Notes: generated from the letters alone by a model not told the origin. 64,000 nt of DNA from Lientehia hominis (GCF_021044755.1 NZ_JAJNOR010000001.1:806001-870000); one strand, 5' to 3'; shown: positions 51,552-61,767, counted from the first letter of the stretch. A program made the numbers and translations.

Positions 51552-54269
51552 TTACTGCAAATATTCTTTTTCATAATCCTCGATGGGGATCGGCTCGCTG
51601 AACAAATATCCCTGAACCAATTCCACGCCGCAGGACCTTAAGGCTTCCAGCTGTTCCTCTTTTTCGATTCCTTCCGCCACCAGCTTAATCTCCATTTTCC
51701 TGCAGATATCCACGATCGAGCTTATGATCTCCTGGGATTTCCTGTTCTCAGCCACATTCTGCGCCATGCTCCTGTCCAGCTTAAGAACATCGAATTCCAC
51801 AGCTGAAAGTAAAGAAAAGTCAGCATAATTGGTACCAAAATCATCTATTGTAACACTGAAGCCTTCCCCGCGGAGCGCCGATATGAGCTGGCTCATATCG
51901 GTTCCCTCCGTATCCCCGGCATACTCTGTGATCTCAATTTCCAAATATGTAGGCGAAATGCCATGCTTCTGACAAATGTCTTTCAACTTTTCCAGAAAAT
52001 TTGGCTGTATCAGAGAACAGCGGGAAAAGTTCACCGACACCGGAACACTCCGCTTTCCATCTTCCAGCCATTTTTTGATCTTCGCACATACGAGATCAAA
52101 TACATAAAAATCAATCTGGCTGATAGTCTTCGCTTCTTCCAGAACAGGGAGGAAATGTCCTGGCAGGACCAGGCTTCCGTCTTTGGACAAATATCGAATC
52201 AGTGCTTCCGCACCGACTGCCGTGCGGTCGGAAGAGGAAATTTTAGGCTGCAGATAAACTACAAACTGCTTCTTATCGATCTCCGCCTGTAGTACCACCG
52301 GATTTGCCAGCTGCAGCAATTCGTCACTATGATGGCGGTATCTTCCCGCCTTTTTATTCTTTCTGTAAAACAACTTTTTGTCTTCGTACATGCTGGCATC
52401 CGCATCCGCCACGATCTGGTTGATATTCTTTGCGGAATCAGACCACCGGCTTCCTATCGCCGCCCTGCATTCATCCTCATATTCGAAACTCCTTCTGAGT
52501 TCCGCTACTCTTTCCTCGAACATCTCCTCCGACATATTCAGAGAGATGATAACAAATTCATCACCGCCCACCCGATAGCAGTCTTCTTTCCGAAATACTG
52601 ACTTCATCTTGTCCGCTGCCTGAATCAGCAGCCTGTCTCCTTCACTGTGTCCCAGCCTGTCGTTCACTTCCTTCAGACCGTTTACATCCAGGTATACGAT
52701 ACCCACCGGAGTGTTCCCACGGGACAGCGTTTCCAGATTCTCCATATATTTATTGCGGTTATAGAACGAAGTGAGTGTATCATGGAAGCTCAATGTGGAA
52801 AGCTGCCGCTCATTTTCCGTTCTCCTATATGCCAAAAGTAAAAAATAGCAAAGTGTCTGCAGCGGCGCGCTTATATTCGCTATCTTTTCAGCCGGCGGAT
52901 TATCTACTCCCAAAGCTCCGGTAAGAACTCCGTCCGTCTCCATTGGGGCCACCACAAGACTATTGATATTCTGTACCTTCAGGGCCTCGTATTCTTCCGG
53001 AGAACTGTCTTTGTATGTTTCCAAATCTTCGATCACAACGCATCTCTGCTCAGAAAACACAGGCAGCCAACGGTTAATGATGGAAATCGGCAGATTCTGT
53101 AGCATATCTTTCTGCGGCTCCACGCCCTGACTGCACCACTCATAGTCATTGTACAGCATATTATTCCTAAAACTGAAAATATAGGTGCGTTCTGCCTGAA
53201 GGAACTCTCCCACCAATTTCAGGACCTGATCCACCGCCTTGTCCAGATCCCTTCCCTGATACAGTATCCTTATACATTCCATCACCATATTTTCCATATC
53301 AAGCGCATATTTCAGCTTTTCCTTCTCCCTTTCAACCTGGGTCATGTCAAAAGCTATCTCCATCCGCGCTTTCCGTCCATCCCACTCTATCAGCCTGTCC
53401 TTCAGCATATAATGACAATTTGTCAGCGGATTTGTGATCTCCCAATTATAATTCTCTCCCGGCTTTAATCTGCTGTTGGTGCAAAAGGAACATGGCCCGT
53501 CCATTCCCTGAAGGACCTTATAACATTTCTTTCCACTGATATCATCCACATGGAACGTCTTTTTCCCCGCCTCATTAATAAACAGAAGATCGTAATTCTC
53601 CAGATCAGAGACATATATGAGTTCAGATATTTCATTTATAGGAGCCTGTATCGCCTTTTCCATCTGAGAGAGACGCTCCTGTTTCTTCCTGTTCTCTGCC
53701 TCTGCTTCCTGAAGAGCCCGTCGTCTCCTTCTCTGAACAGAACTGAGCCATGCCAGAGCGCACGCAACTACGATAAAAAATACGGTCAGTGCTAAAAAAC
53801 AAATCTCTGCGATCTTCGCGTTTTTTTCTGAATACTGCTCTGCCTCTGTCACAGTCTGATCTGCCAGATCAAAGTATTCCTGGCTAAGAATAAACAGATC
53901 TTCCTTATCCCCGCCCTGACGGACCGACATGATTGCTTCTTTCAGTTCCTTATAGCGGTCTTTCATCTGAGCCATCAGGTTTTGGAATTTCTTGTCGTTC
54001 AGCCGTGTCAGCCCCAAGTTCCCCTCACCGGTCAGCAGTTCTTCTATGATCTCGTCCAGACGTTTTATGAGCGCATCGTCCTGGGTCCCCTGCAGTTCCT
54101 CTTTGATCAGCTTTTGTGTTGCCCCGCGCACCACCCCCGCATAATTGATCACTCTGGCGTTCCCCTGCAGTTTGCGTATTGACACAAACGAAAATATCCC
54201 CACAAAAGCTACCGCGACTGATAATACGACAGCGATCATTTTCTTCTGTACTGTACTGTTCCCAGTCAT
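51552..54269 (-). CDS. Membrane GGDEF-EAL protein with PAS and GAF domains
   Basis: 905 residues. TM helices at about 9-29 and 152-172 enclose a helical sensor like the PilJ/type IV pili transducer front. Then come a PAS-like domain (YVSDLENYDLLFINEAGKK), a GAF-like domain (around 340-480), GGDEF with RVGGDEFVI, and EAL with GAEALIRYLS, DDFGTNYADFSLL, KLDRS and VAEGIE. Both catalytic motifs look intact, so it could make and break cyclic di-GMP; the usual DDFGTGY is DDFGTNY here. AAGGAAGAGATT precedes the start. Stands alone. Confidence 0.92.
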   Translation of the reverse strand: MTGNSTVQKKMIAVVLSVAVAFVGIFSFVSIRKLQGNARVINYAGVVRGATQKLIKEELQGTQDDALIKRLDEIIEELLTGEGNLGLTRLNDKKFQNLMAQMKDRYKELKEAIMSVRQGGDKEDLFILSQEYFDLADQTVTEAEQYSEKNAKIAEICFLALTVFFIVVACALAWLSSVQRRRRRALQEAEAENRKKQERLSQMEKAIQAPINEISELIYVSDLENYDLLFINEAGKKTFHVDDISGKKCYKVLQGMDGPCSFCTNSRLKPGENYNWEITNPLTNCHYMLKDRLIEWDGRKARMEIAFDMTQVEREKEKLKYALDMENMVMECIRILYQGRDLDKAVDQVLKLVGEFLQAERTYIFSFRNNMLYNDYEWCSQGVEPQKDMLQNLPISIINRWLPVFSEQRCVVIEDLETYKDSSPEEYEALKVQNINSLVVAPMETDGVLTGALGVDNPPAEKIANISAPLQTLCYFLLLAYRRTENERQLSTLSFHDTLTSFYNRNKYMENLETLSRGNTPVGIVYLDVNGLKEVNDRLGHSEGDRLLIQAADKMKSVFRKEDCYRVGGDEFVIISLNMSEEMFEERVAELRRSFEYEDECRAAIGSRWSDSAKNINQIVADADASMYEDKKLFYRKNKKAGRYRHHSDELLQLANPVVLQAEIDKKQFVVYLQPKISSSDRTAVGAEALIRYLSKDGSLVLPGHFLPVLEEAKTISQIDFYVFDLVCAKIKKWLEDGKRSVPVSVNFSRCSLIQPNFLEKLKDICQKHGISPTYLEIEITEYAGDTEGTDMSQLISALRGEGFSVTIDDFGTNYADFSLLSAVEFDVLKLDRSMAQNVAENRKSQEIISSIVDICRKMEIKLVAEGIEKEEQLEALRSCGVELVQGYLFSEPIPIEDYEKEYLQ

Positions 54270-54521
54270 AATCTCTTCCTTCCGGGTCGAGCAGTATCTT
54301 CCTTACTAATCTGCCCCTGACCTGTTTCATTAAATAAATCTATGATACTCCATTTTCATCATTTTGTACACCGATATCTTTTCAGGTATGATACAAGATA
54401 TTTTTTTAGAATCGTTTTATCTGCTTCCGATTAAACATCGGCAGAAGTTCCGGGCCGTTACGATTTCGGTCAACTGGTAATGCAGAGGCCTCTTTATTCC
54501 TGCTGCGGCACAAAATAAAGA

Positions 54522-54550
54522 CACAGGGCAGACAAAACATTCGCCCTGTG
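54522..54550 (-). terminator. Terminator after the S41 peptidase gene
   Basis: CACAGGGC / GCCCTGTG arms with a 13-nt loop; reverse-strand tail TCTTTATTTTG. The gap 54270-54605 has nothing else I can name. Confidence 0.75.
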
Positions 54551-54605
54551 CTTCTTATCCGATTTTCCTGCAGATCCGCCTTCCTCCCCGTCTCCGGGGA
54601 ATTCC

Positions 54606-55808
54606 TCACTGCATTTTCTCTTTTATGATCTCTACAGCTTTATCCAGCTGATTGTCATTCTCGCCCTTTTCCGCCTCGATCACTACATCCGGTTCAATTC
54701 CCACCTTATGGATATTGGTCCCATTTGGAGAATAGTAATTGGAAACTGTCATTTTCATAGCGGTCCCGTCTCCCAGGGCGACAATGTTCTGAACAATCCC
54801 CTTTCCATAAGTGGTGGTCCCTACAATAGTCCCCTTCTGGAAATCCTTAACGGCGCCCGTCAGTACCTCGGAAGCGCTGGCAGAGTTCCCGTTAACCAGG
54901 ACAACAATCGGGCCGTCATATTTCATATCCGCATCCGATTCAAAAGTACTGCCTTCTCCATTTTTATCCTTTGTGGAGACGATGGTTCCTGCAGGAAGCA
55001 GATCATCGGCAATCTCTATCACACTGTCCAGAAGGCCGCCCGGATTATCCCGCAGGTCGAGTACCAGCCCTTTCATCCCCTGGCCAGACAGCTCCTCCAG
55101 AGCCTGTGAAAACTGAGCATAGGTAACGCCGTCAAATTCTGTTATCTGAATATAGCCGATGCCTCCGTCCAGCATCTTCCAGTCTACGGTGTCCATGCTG
55201 ACCTCCCGCCGTACCACATCCATGGAAACATAGCCTGCCGCCGCTTCCCGGTATACTTCGATATTGACCGTGGTACCGTCTCCTCCGCGGATCTTGGACA
55301 CTACATTGTTGATATCCTCCTGGGTGATATCCTCACCGTCCACCTTATACAGTATGTCTCCCGGCTGTATTCCAGCTTCCTCCGCGCCCGAGCCCCGGAA
55401 CACACGAATCACCGTGATCAGATTCGTCTTTACATTCTGACTGATCTGAACGCCAATCCCTTTATACTGCCCGCTGGAGGATTCCAGAAGCTCATTGTAC
55501 TCCTCTTCCGTGTAATATACGGTATACGGGTCGCCCAGGCTGCTGATATAGCCTTTGTAGATGCCCTCCGTCATCGCATCTTCATCCACGTCAAATAAAA
55601 AGTCCTGATCTATCTTCCCCTTCAAAAGGCTCAGCTTTTCATCTATTTCCTGATAATTCAGCCCTATCTCTTCGCTCTTTGCAGCATCTTCCCGGTCTCT
55701 TGCCTCCAGCATTGAGTACAATCCCCAGGTAGCTGCCGCCACCACGATCAGGCTGCATAAAACTCCGGTCAGAAGTCCTTTCAGAAAGCGGTTGTCACGT
55801 CTTTCCAT
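54606..55808 (-). CDS. S41 family carboxy-terminal processing peptidase
   Basis: 400 residues. An uncleaved N-terminal TM helix (about 9-30), a PDZ domain (IGVQISQNVKTNLITVIRVF with the GIQPGDILYKVDGEDI core), then the S41 core: LVLDLRDNPGGLLDSV, the nucleophile serine in GNSASASEVL, and the lysine in TTYGKG. It acts outside the membrane on envelope proteins. CtpA/CtpB-like. Follows the M23 peptidase of the ftsEX cluster on the same strand, with 113 bp between. Confidence 0.95.
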   Translation of the reverse strand: MERRDNRFLKGLLTGVLCSLIVVAAATWGLYSMLEARDREDAAKSEEIGLNYQEIDEKLSLLKGKIDQDFLFDVDEDAMTEGIYKGYISSLGDPYTVYYTEEEYNELLESSSGQYKGIGVQISQNVKTNLITVIRVFRGSGAEEAGIQPGDILYKVDGEDITQEDINNVVSKIRGGDGTTVNIEVYREAAAGYVSMDVVRREVSMDTVDWKMLDGGIGYIQITEFDGVTYAQFSQALEELSGQGMKGLVLDLRDNPGGLLDSVIEIADDLLPAGTIVSTKDKNGEGSTFESDADMKYDGPIVVLVNGNSASASEVLTGAVKDFQKGTIVGTTTYGKGIVQNIVALGDGTAMKMTVSNYYSPNGTNIHKVGIEPDVVIEAEKGENDNQLDKAVEIIKEKMQ

Positions 55809-55920
55809 GCGTTATTCCTTCTTTCATTCTTTATTTCCCGAAATCCGCATCCGCGTATAAACGGGCCGCATGCTTTTCCGTTCACTCATTCCCCCCGCCG
55901 GCTGTCTCCCTTCCTCGTTG

Positions 55921-57297
55921 TCATGGCGGCGATACATAATTTAAAGGATTCCGGGAATAAGCGGAGGTACTGAACCCTCCTACTCTCACCTCAAAATGCA
56001 GGTGCGGGCCTGTGGACCAGCCTGTGCTTCCCACCAACCCTATGGTTTCCCCCTGGCTCACCGTATCTCCAGCCGATACCAGCAGCTTCTGGCAGTGCAT
56101 ATATACGGTATAAGTACTGTTTCCATGGTATAAGATGATCCAGTTTCCCGCCGAGGAACTGAACCGGGATATGATCACCTCTCCGTCCGCCGCAGCCACG
56201 ATAGGTGCGCCTGCCAGCGCGCCGCCGGGCAGGGCGATATCAATTCCGTGGTGGTCGCTCAAGGTCCCGTCGGATTCACCGGTGATCGGATCGTCCCTTC
56301 CCCCGTAGCCGGAAGAAATCCTGCTGCAGCTGGGCACCGGCCAGATAAATCCGGTATTAACCGCCGGAGGCTTCGTCGGCGCTTCCGTCGGAGCCTTTGT
56401 CGGGGCCTCAGTCTGAGTCGGTTGCGTCCCTTCGCTGCTCTCCGGCTTCTCCGGAGAAGCAGCAGTGGGGTCTTCCCCGCCATCTGCCACAAGCGTTGTC
56501 TCAGCCTCCGTCTTCTCAGCCGCAAGAGAAGCTTCTGCGCTCTCTTTAGCCTCTTGTTCCCGGATGGCCTCTTCCATGGCCCGGAATTCCTCCAGCTCGC
56601 CTTTCAGCGCCTCATCATAATCTGCCATCAGGTCCTGATTTTCCGAAATCTGTTCATTCAGGTTCTGAAGCTCTTCTGTTTTGGCCTCCTGGAGAGTCAC
56701 TAAAGACTCCTGCTTTGCCACAGCTTCTTCCTTAAGGGTATCCAGGCCGGCATAGGCCGCCTCCAGTTCTTCCGTTTTGTCCGCGATGGTCTGCTTCGTC
56801 TCCTGATAGGCAGTCAGCATATTCCTATCATATTCGGATATCCTGGAAATATACTCCGCCTGATTCAGGAAATCACTCAAATCTGCCGAATCAAACAAAA
56901 GCTCCAGAAAATACGTATCCCCTTTTTCATACATATACTGAATCCGGAGCTTCATCTGGTCATACTGCTCCGCTTCCGTAACTTTCGCGGCCTCCAGCTC
57001 CGCCTGAGCCGCATCTATCTCCGCCTGTGTTTCCTCCATCTTATCCTGGAGCTCATTCAGGCTGTCCTCTGTCTGGGACAATTCTTTATTGATGCCTTCA
57101 ATGTAAGCGCTGGCATCTTCTCTGTTCTCATTCAGTTCATCCAGTTTTTTCTGTACCCGGTCCTGTTCTTCCTCAATGGCGTCAATCCTGTCCTGCCGGC
57201 TTTCCAGGTCCCCCGACGCACGCACTCCGAGCATGCTGCCCGCCAGGAGAATAAACGCCCCTGCCAGACATATCAATCTTCTGTACCGTGATCTCAT
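55921..57297 (-). CDS. M23 peptidase with coiled coil (EnvC/PcsB-like FtsEX partner)
   Basis: About 458 residues from MRSRYRRLICLAG, with GGAGGATAAA before the ATG at 57297. Signal peptide, long coiled coil (about 25-265), Thr/Pro/Ala-rich linker (APTKAPTEAPTKPP), and a C-terminal LytM/M23 domain. Metal ligands are H and D in HHGIDIALPGG and HLH in GPHLHFEVR. FtsEX-controlled hydrolases in many bacteria have the same coiled coil plus hydrolase form, so this is probably activated by the adjacent FtsEX during division. Confidence 0.93.
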   Translation of the reverse strand: MRSRYRRLICLAGAFILLAGSMLGVRASGDLESRQDRIDAIEEEQDRVQKKLDELNENREDASAYIEGINKELSQTEDSLNELQDKMEETQAEIDAAQAELEAAKVTEAEQYDQMKLRIQYMYEKGDTYFLELLFDSADLSDFLNQAEYISRISEYDRNMLTAYQETKQTIADKTEELEAAYAGLDTLKEEAVAKQESLVTLQEAKTEELQNLNEQISENQDLMADYDEALKGELEEFRAMEEAIREQEAKESAEASLAAEKTEAETTLVADGGEDPTAASPEKPESSEGTQPTQTEAPTKAPTEAPTKPPAVNTGFIWPVPSCSRISSGYGGRDDPITGESDGTLSDHHGIDIALPGGALAGAPIVAAADGEVIISRFSSSAGNWIILYHGNSTYTVYMHCQKLLVSAGDTVSQGETIGLVGSTGWSTGPHLHFEVRVGGFSTSAYSRNPLNYVSPP

Positions 57298-57345
57298 TTT
57301 ATCCTCCATCAGCCTCTGTCCGGTGTCTGCTTTTCCTGTCTGTCC

Positions 57346-58254
57346 TCAGGCCCTGAGGTGCTTCCGGACGGAAAAGAGGCTGCCGAACAGACCGATACCA
57401 AGCCCAAGTCCCAAAGAGACCGGAATCAGCACCTGGAACACCTGGCCAACCGGAAGGAGGGTCAGGATCCTGGACAGGATACTAAGCCTGCTGATGCAGA
57501 AACGGACAGCGTATTCATAAGCATAGTATACGAGGATCAAGGGAAGCCCCGCCCCCAAAAGGCCAATGATCAGCCCCTCCACCACAAAAGGCGCGCGGAT
57601 CAGATAATTGGTGGCGCCGATCATCCGCATAATCTTGATCTCTTCTTTTCTCGCTGTAATGGTTATGGCGATGGTATTGCTGATGAGGAATACCGCTACT
57701 CCGAGGAGGATCAGTATGATCCCCGCCGACACATAACCCACCACATTGTTCACACTGGCAAGACCGGCGGCCGCCATTTCCGAATAATTGACTTTTCGGA
57801 CGCCGTTAATGGATTTCAGATATTCCACAAAGCTTCCCTGATCCTCAATATCATTCAGATACAGCTCATAGGAAGCGGAATTAGCCAGAGGATTATCCTT
57901 TGCAAAGCCTTCTGCCAGCTCCGGCGCATCCGCAAAATAATCAGTCTTGTAGCTCTCCCATGCCTCTTCCGCCGACACATATTTCATATCGGCCACTTCA
58001 GCTCTGGCGGAAATCATCTCACCGATGGACTGTATCTCTTCCTCCGGCAGCTCTTCCTCAAAAAACACGGTCACGCCGACTGTGTTCTCCACCATCTTTA
58101 CCATATTCTGTACGTTCACCACAATGGAATAAAAAATACAGAACAAAAAAACACAGGCCGCCATGGTCCCCACGGATGCCAGAGAGAATAATTTATTCCG
58201 CCGGATACTCTGGAGGCCCTGTTTTATACAATACCAAAACGTACTAATCCTCAT
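57346..58254 (-). CDS. ftsX: Cell division protein FtsX
   Basis: 302 residues with four TM helices (about 22-44, 170-195, 222-245, 270-290) and a large outer loop between the first two, including FFEEELPEEEIQSIGEMI. This is the FtsX/permease layout. It overlaps the ftsE gene by 11 bp. With FtsE it passes an ATP-driven signal to the outer peptidoglycan hydrolase encoded next. Confidence 0.95.
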   Translation of the reverse strand: MRISTFWYCIKQGLQSIRRNKLFSLASVGTMAACVFLFCIFYSIVVNVQNMVKMVENTVGVTVFFEEELPEEEIQSIGEMISARAEVADMKYVSAEEAWESYKTDYFADAPELAEGFAKDNPLANSASYELYLNDIEDQGSFVEYLKSINGVRKVNYSEMAAAGLASVNNVVGYVSAGIILILLGVAVFLISNTIAITITARKEEIKIMRMIGATNYLIRAPFVVEGLIIGLLGAGLPLILVYYAYEYAVRFCISRLSILSRILTLLPVGQVFQVLIPVSLGLGLGIGLFGSLFSVRKHLRA

Positions 58255-58942
58255 TTCCGTACCCGCTTTCTTCCTTATCGTTGACGATCACGCCATGCTT
58301 CATCGTGATCACCCGCTTTTTCATCCGGTCGACAATCTCCTTGCTGTGCGTCACCACGACCACGGTGGTCCCCATCCGATTGATTTCCTCCAGAAGCTTC
58401 ATGATCTGCCAGGCATTGCCCGGGTCCATATTCCCGGTAGGCTCGTCAGCCAACAGGATCTCCGGCCGGTTGACCAGCGCCCTTGCGATGGCCACCCTCT
58501 GCTGCTCTCCGCCGGAAAGCTGGCTGGGAAGAGACTTATATTTGGAAGACAGCCCCACCATGGAAAGAACCTCCGGCACTCGCTTCCTGATCTCCCTGAT
58601 GGGGGTCACCACGACTCTCTGGGCAAATGCCACATTCTCATAGACATTTTTATCCTTCAGCAGGCGGAAGTCCTGAAAAACAACGCCCAGGCGCCTTCTG
58701 TACCTGGGTATCATTTTTCGCTTCATTCCGGTAATATCCGTGTCGCCGACACGGATATTACCGGAAGTAGCATCGATCTCTTTTAACAGCAGGCGTATCA
58801 GCGTCGTCTTTCCCGATCCGCTGTTTCCCACAATAAAAACAAATTCTCCCTTCTCAATCTTCAGGCTGATGTCGCGGACCGCTTTTGTCTCCCGGTCCGT
58901 AGATCTGTCATAAGTCTTACATACGTGATCAAATTCAATCAT
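58244..58942 (-). CDS. ftsE: Cell division ATP-binding protein FtsE
   Basis: 232 residues from MIEFDHVCKTYDRSTDRETK; GAGG before TTTTT and the ATG at 58942. Walker A GNSGSGKTTLIRLLL, signature QLSGGEQQRVAIARAL, Walker B ILLADEPTGNMDPG, H-loop VVVVTHS. Fully canonical, unlike the ABC protein at 60252. Partner FtsX overlaps downstream. Confidence 0.96.
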   Translation of the reverse strand: MIEFDHVCKTYDRSTDRETKAVRDISLKIEKGEFVFIVGNSGSGKTTLIRLLLKEIDATSGNIRVGDTDITGMKRKMIPRYRRRLGVVFQDFRLLKDKNVYENVAFAQRVVVTPIREIRKRVPEVLSMVGLSSKYKSLPSQLSGGEQQRVAIARALVNRPEILLADEPTGNMDPGNAWQIMKLLEEINRMGTTVVVVTHSKEIVDRMKKRVITMKHGVIVNDKEESGYGNED

Positions 58943-58955
58943 AAAAACCTCAATT

Positions 58956-60044
58956 CTAATTATCCAATGTCTCAATATAATTCATATATTTGACTACCAT
59001 CAGTGCTATCTTAAATGTAATGGCATCTTCAAACACACGCAGATCCAGCCCCGTACTCTTCTGCAGCTTATCCAGGCGGTAAACGAGCGTATTCCTGTGG
59101 ATATAGAGCTGCCTGGATGTCTCTGACACATTCAGATTGTTTTCAAAAAATTTATTGATCGTGACAAGCGTCTCCTCATCCAGATCGTCAGGAGACTTGC
59201 CGTCAAAGATTTCTTTAATAAACATACGGCAGAGGGATAGAGGAAGCTGATAGATCAGCCGCCCGATACCCAGATTGTTGTAAGCCACGATGTTCTTATC
59301 ACTGTAAAAAATCTTTCCCACATCCAGAGCCATCTTAGCCTCTTTATAGGAGCGGGAGACTTCTTTTACCTCGTTCACGATAGTCCCGTACGCCACATGG
59401 ACCGTCGCCATCGCTTCGGTATTCAGCATATCCAGAATCATTTTGGCCACTTTATCCATGTCCTCGTAGCCTTCATTGGATTTAAGCTCTTTCACCAGGA
59501 TGATATTTTTCTCATCCACCGCGGTGATGAAGTCCTTCGACTTGGCGGAGAACATGCTCTTCACCGTCTCCAGAGCCACCGTGTCATTTTCTGTCTGCGT
59601 CTCGATGACAAATACCACCCGCCGCACATTGATATCAATATGCAGCTTTTTCGCCCGGTTATAAATGTCCACCAGGAGCAGGTTGTCGAGCAGCAGGTTC
59701 TTTATAAAGTTATCCTTGTCAAAGCGTTCCTTATAAGCCACCAGCAGGTTCTGGATCTGGAATACCACGACCTTGCCCACCATATAAGCGTCATCCCCTG
59801 AGCCTCTTGCCAGGAGCACGTATTCCAGCTGGTGCTCATCAAACACCTTAAAGAACTGATAGCCCTGTATCACCTGGCTGTCCGCCGGAGATTCCACAAA
59901 GGCAAGCACAGAAAACTCATATTCTTCCGCATCGGGAAACGTGGTCGCAAGGACCTTCCCCTCCGTATCGCAGATACAAAGCTCAATCCTCGTGATTCCC
60001 TTTAAGCCTTCGATCGTATTCTGCAAAATCTGATTCGATATCAT
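58956..60044 (-). CDS. CdaR/PucR-like transcriptional regulator
   Basis: About 362 residues from MISNQILQNTIEGLKG, with CAGGGAGTGAAACT before the ATG at 60044. The N-terminal half resembles the diacid-recognition domain of CdaR regulators, and the C-terminus is the PucR HTH: NLNVSETSRQLYIHRNTLVY followed by RLDKLQKSTGLDL. CdaR proteins respond to sugar diacids or, in Clostridia, unknown acids. It ends 13 bp before ftsE, so may be co-transcribed with it. Confidence 0.9.
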   Translation of the reverse strand: MISNQILQNTIEGLKGITRIELCICDTEGKVLATTFPDAEEYEFSVLAFVESPADSQVIQGYQFFKVFDEHQLEYVLLARGSGDDAYMVGKVVVFQIQNLLVAYKERFDKDNFIKNLLLDNLLLVDIYNRAKKLHIDINVRRVVFVIETQTENDTVALETVKSMFSAKSKDFITAVDEKNIILVKELKSNEGYEDMDKVAKMILDMLNTEAMATVHVAYGTIVNEVKEVSRSYKEAKMALDVGKIFYSDKNIVAYNNLGIGRLIYQLPLSLCRMFIKEIFDGKSPDDLDEETLVTINKFFENNLNVSETSRQLYIHRNTLVYRLDKLQKSTGLDLRVFEDAITFKIALMVVKYMNYIETLDN

Positions 60045-60185
60045 AGTTTCACTCCCTGATACATTCTCAATCCACATCTATTAGTTATATTTTTTATCCA
60101 CACCTTGCAAACCCTGTTACTATCTTAATGCAAAATGCGTAAAAATAAAAGAGTTTTTTGGATATTTTTCATGTTTTTTTAACAG

Positions 60186-60241
60186 AAAAAGAGATTCGGC
60201 CTCTTTTCTCCCTGCTGCTTCAAGAAAAAACGCCGAATCTC
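60186..60241 (-). terminator. Terminator after the degenerate ABC ATPase gene
   Basis: GAGATTCGGC (60191-60200) pairs with GCCGAATCTC (60232-60241); reverse-strand tail TTTTTC. It starts 10 bp past the stop. Confidence 0.8.
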
Positions 60242-60251
60242 ATTGCGCATA

Positions 60252-61226
60252 TTACACAATAACTTTTTCTGTTTCTTTGTCGAAAAAGAATACCTTCGAG
60301 TCTGGTTCCGGAATCATTTCCTCCGGCATGTCCCCATCTTCCGGAACATTCCTTGATGTGACCGTATAGCCCATCAGCACTTTGCGGCCGATACAGCCGG
60401 CCCGTTCCAGCTTCGGCAGCCATTCTGCCGGCACATCCAGGCTGAATTTATCTCCCAGCGCCTCTACGGCGGTATGGCCTTTTACAATCTTTACCTCGCT
60501 TGTATAAAATCCCGGCTCATTCATGAACTGTGCCACGAAGAGATTGCACGGAGATTCCAGCAGCTCTTCTACAGTTCCTGCCTGCTCGATCTGACCGTGA
60601 TGCATCACGACTGTACGCGCCCCCATACAGACCGCTTCCTGCGCGTTGTCTGTCACATAGATGAGCGTAGTCCCCAGCTCTTTATATAATTCCTTAAGGC
60701 GGTTCCTGGCTTTCGCCCTGGCCGAAAACTCCAAATTCCCCAAAAGATCCAGCAGCAAGAAGGCTTCGGGATGATGTACCTGTGCTCTTGCCATAGCTAC
60801 ATACTGCTTCTGCAGTTCCGTGAGTTCCCTGGGATAACAGGACAGCAGTTTTTCTATCCGAAACAGCTTTGCCGTCTCTTCCACCGCCCGACGTATCTCC
60901 TCTTCCGGTGTCTGGCACAGTTTCATGGCAAACGCCATATTATCGTACACCGTCATACCTGGATACAACGTAAAATGCTGAAAGATCATACCCACATTCC
61001 GCTTCTGTATCTTTCCAGTCTCCACAAGCTCGCCGTCAATCCGCAGCTCACCGCCGCTGACCGGCTCCATGCCCGCGATCATCCGCAGCACAGTCACCTT
61101 TCCGGAACCTGAGGGTCCTGTTAATACCAGAAATTCCCCGTCTGCAATTTCCAGATCAAAGTTCTTCACTGCTGCCTTTCCATTGGGAAATGTCTTCGTC
61201 ACATTCCGGAATGAAATATCTGCCAT
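60252..61226 (-). CDS. Degenerate MalK/UgpC-like ABC protein (pseudo-ATPase)
   Basis: 324 residues with the MalK plan: ABC domain to about 230, then an OB-type regulatory domain. The frame is intact, but key motifs are changed. Walker A is GPSGSGKVT (Val44 for Ser/Thr). The signature LSGGQ is LTELQ (135-139). Walker B ends LLLDLLGN, with Leu161 in place of the catalytic Glu. The H-loop histidine is Asp193 (VTDNAQEA). The Q-loop Gln83 is kept. It can hardly hydrolyse ATP, so a regulatory role is possible. GGGAGG precedes the start. No permease genes are nearby; the CdaR-like gene follows. Confidence 0.88.
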   Translation of the reverse strand: MADISFRNVTKTFPNGKAAVKNFDLEIADGEFLVLTGPSGSGKVTVLRMIAGMEPVSGGELRIDGELVETGKIQKRNVGMIFQHFTLYPGMTVYDNMAFAMKLCQTPEEEIRRAVEETAKLFRIEKLLSCYPRELTELQKQYVAMARAQVHHPEAFLLLDLLGNLEFSARAKARNRLKELYKELGTTLIYVTDNAQEAVCMGARTVVMHHGQIEQAGTVEELLESPCNLFVAQFMNEPGFYTSEVKIVKGHTAVEALGDKFSLDVPAEWLPKLERAGCIGRKVLMGYTVTSRNVPEDGDMPEEMIPEPDSKVFFFDKETEKVIV

Positions 61227-61479
61227 CTGCCAGCCTCCCGTTATCGTATATTTCTGTGCTTCTCCAGCCCCTGATAATTTATTTCACAAAAGATCATGCC
61301 CTTTAGCCGGCTGCACCCGTTTTGTTCCAGGATAGTTAGATTCATCATATCCTATCACATTGTAAAAAGCCATGACCGAAATCCACAAAAAGCCATTTTA
61401 CTCTTTAGCAACTTTGTACACCTGTTCTCACAACCACCAAGCGGCTCCGTATTTTCTTCCGTTTTCCTGTAAACTTTTA

Positions 61480-61767
61480 CTAAGAATCCTTTTCAAAGCT
61501 GACCAGGATACGGCCATTTTCTTCTTTTTCCAGAAGCGTGCAGATCACATGCGCTCCCTCATCGAGCCAGTCCAGAACACTGGCCGCTGTCTGTACATCA
61601 CATGGAACGATTCCGCCGCCAGGGCCGGTGATTTCCACCAATTCCCATTCAGAAATCGTATCATATCGGCGCAGAATAGTCAGTAAGGAACCCTTCTCCC
61701 AGATTTTCACCTGTGCCTCTTTCCCTTTTTGGGGCCAAAGCCAAGTCTGAAGTTCATAATTCTCCAT
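61480..61767 (-). CDS. Small protein of unknown function
   Basis: 95 residues from MENYELQTWLWPQKGKEAQV, with AGGAGG ten bases before the ATG at 61767. It is strand-rich and soluble (LLTILRRYDTISEWELVEIT, GRILVSFEKDS). No family recognised. It is monocistronic between the ABC gene and an XRE gene. Confidence 0.65.
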   Translation of the reverse strand: MENYELQTWLWPQKGKEAQVKIWEKGSLLTILRRYDTISEWELVEITGPGGGIVPCDVQTAASVLDWLDEGAHVICTLLEKEENGRILVSFEKDS

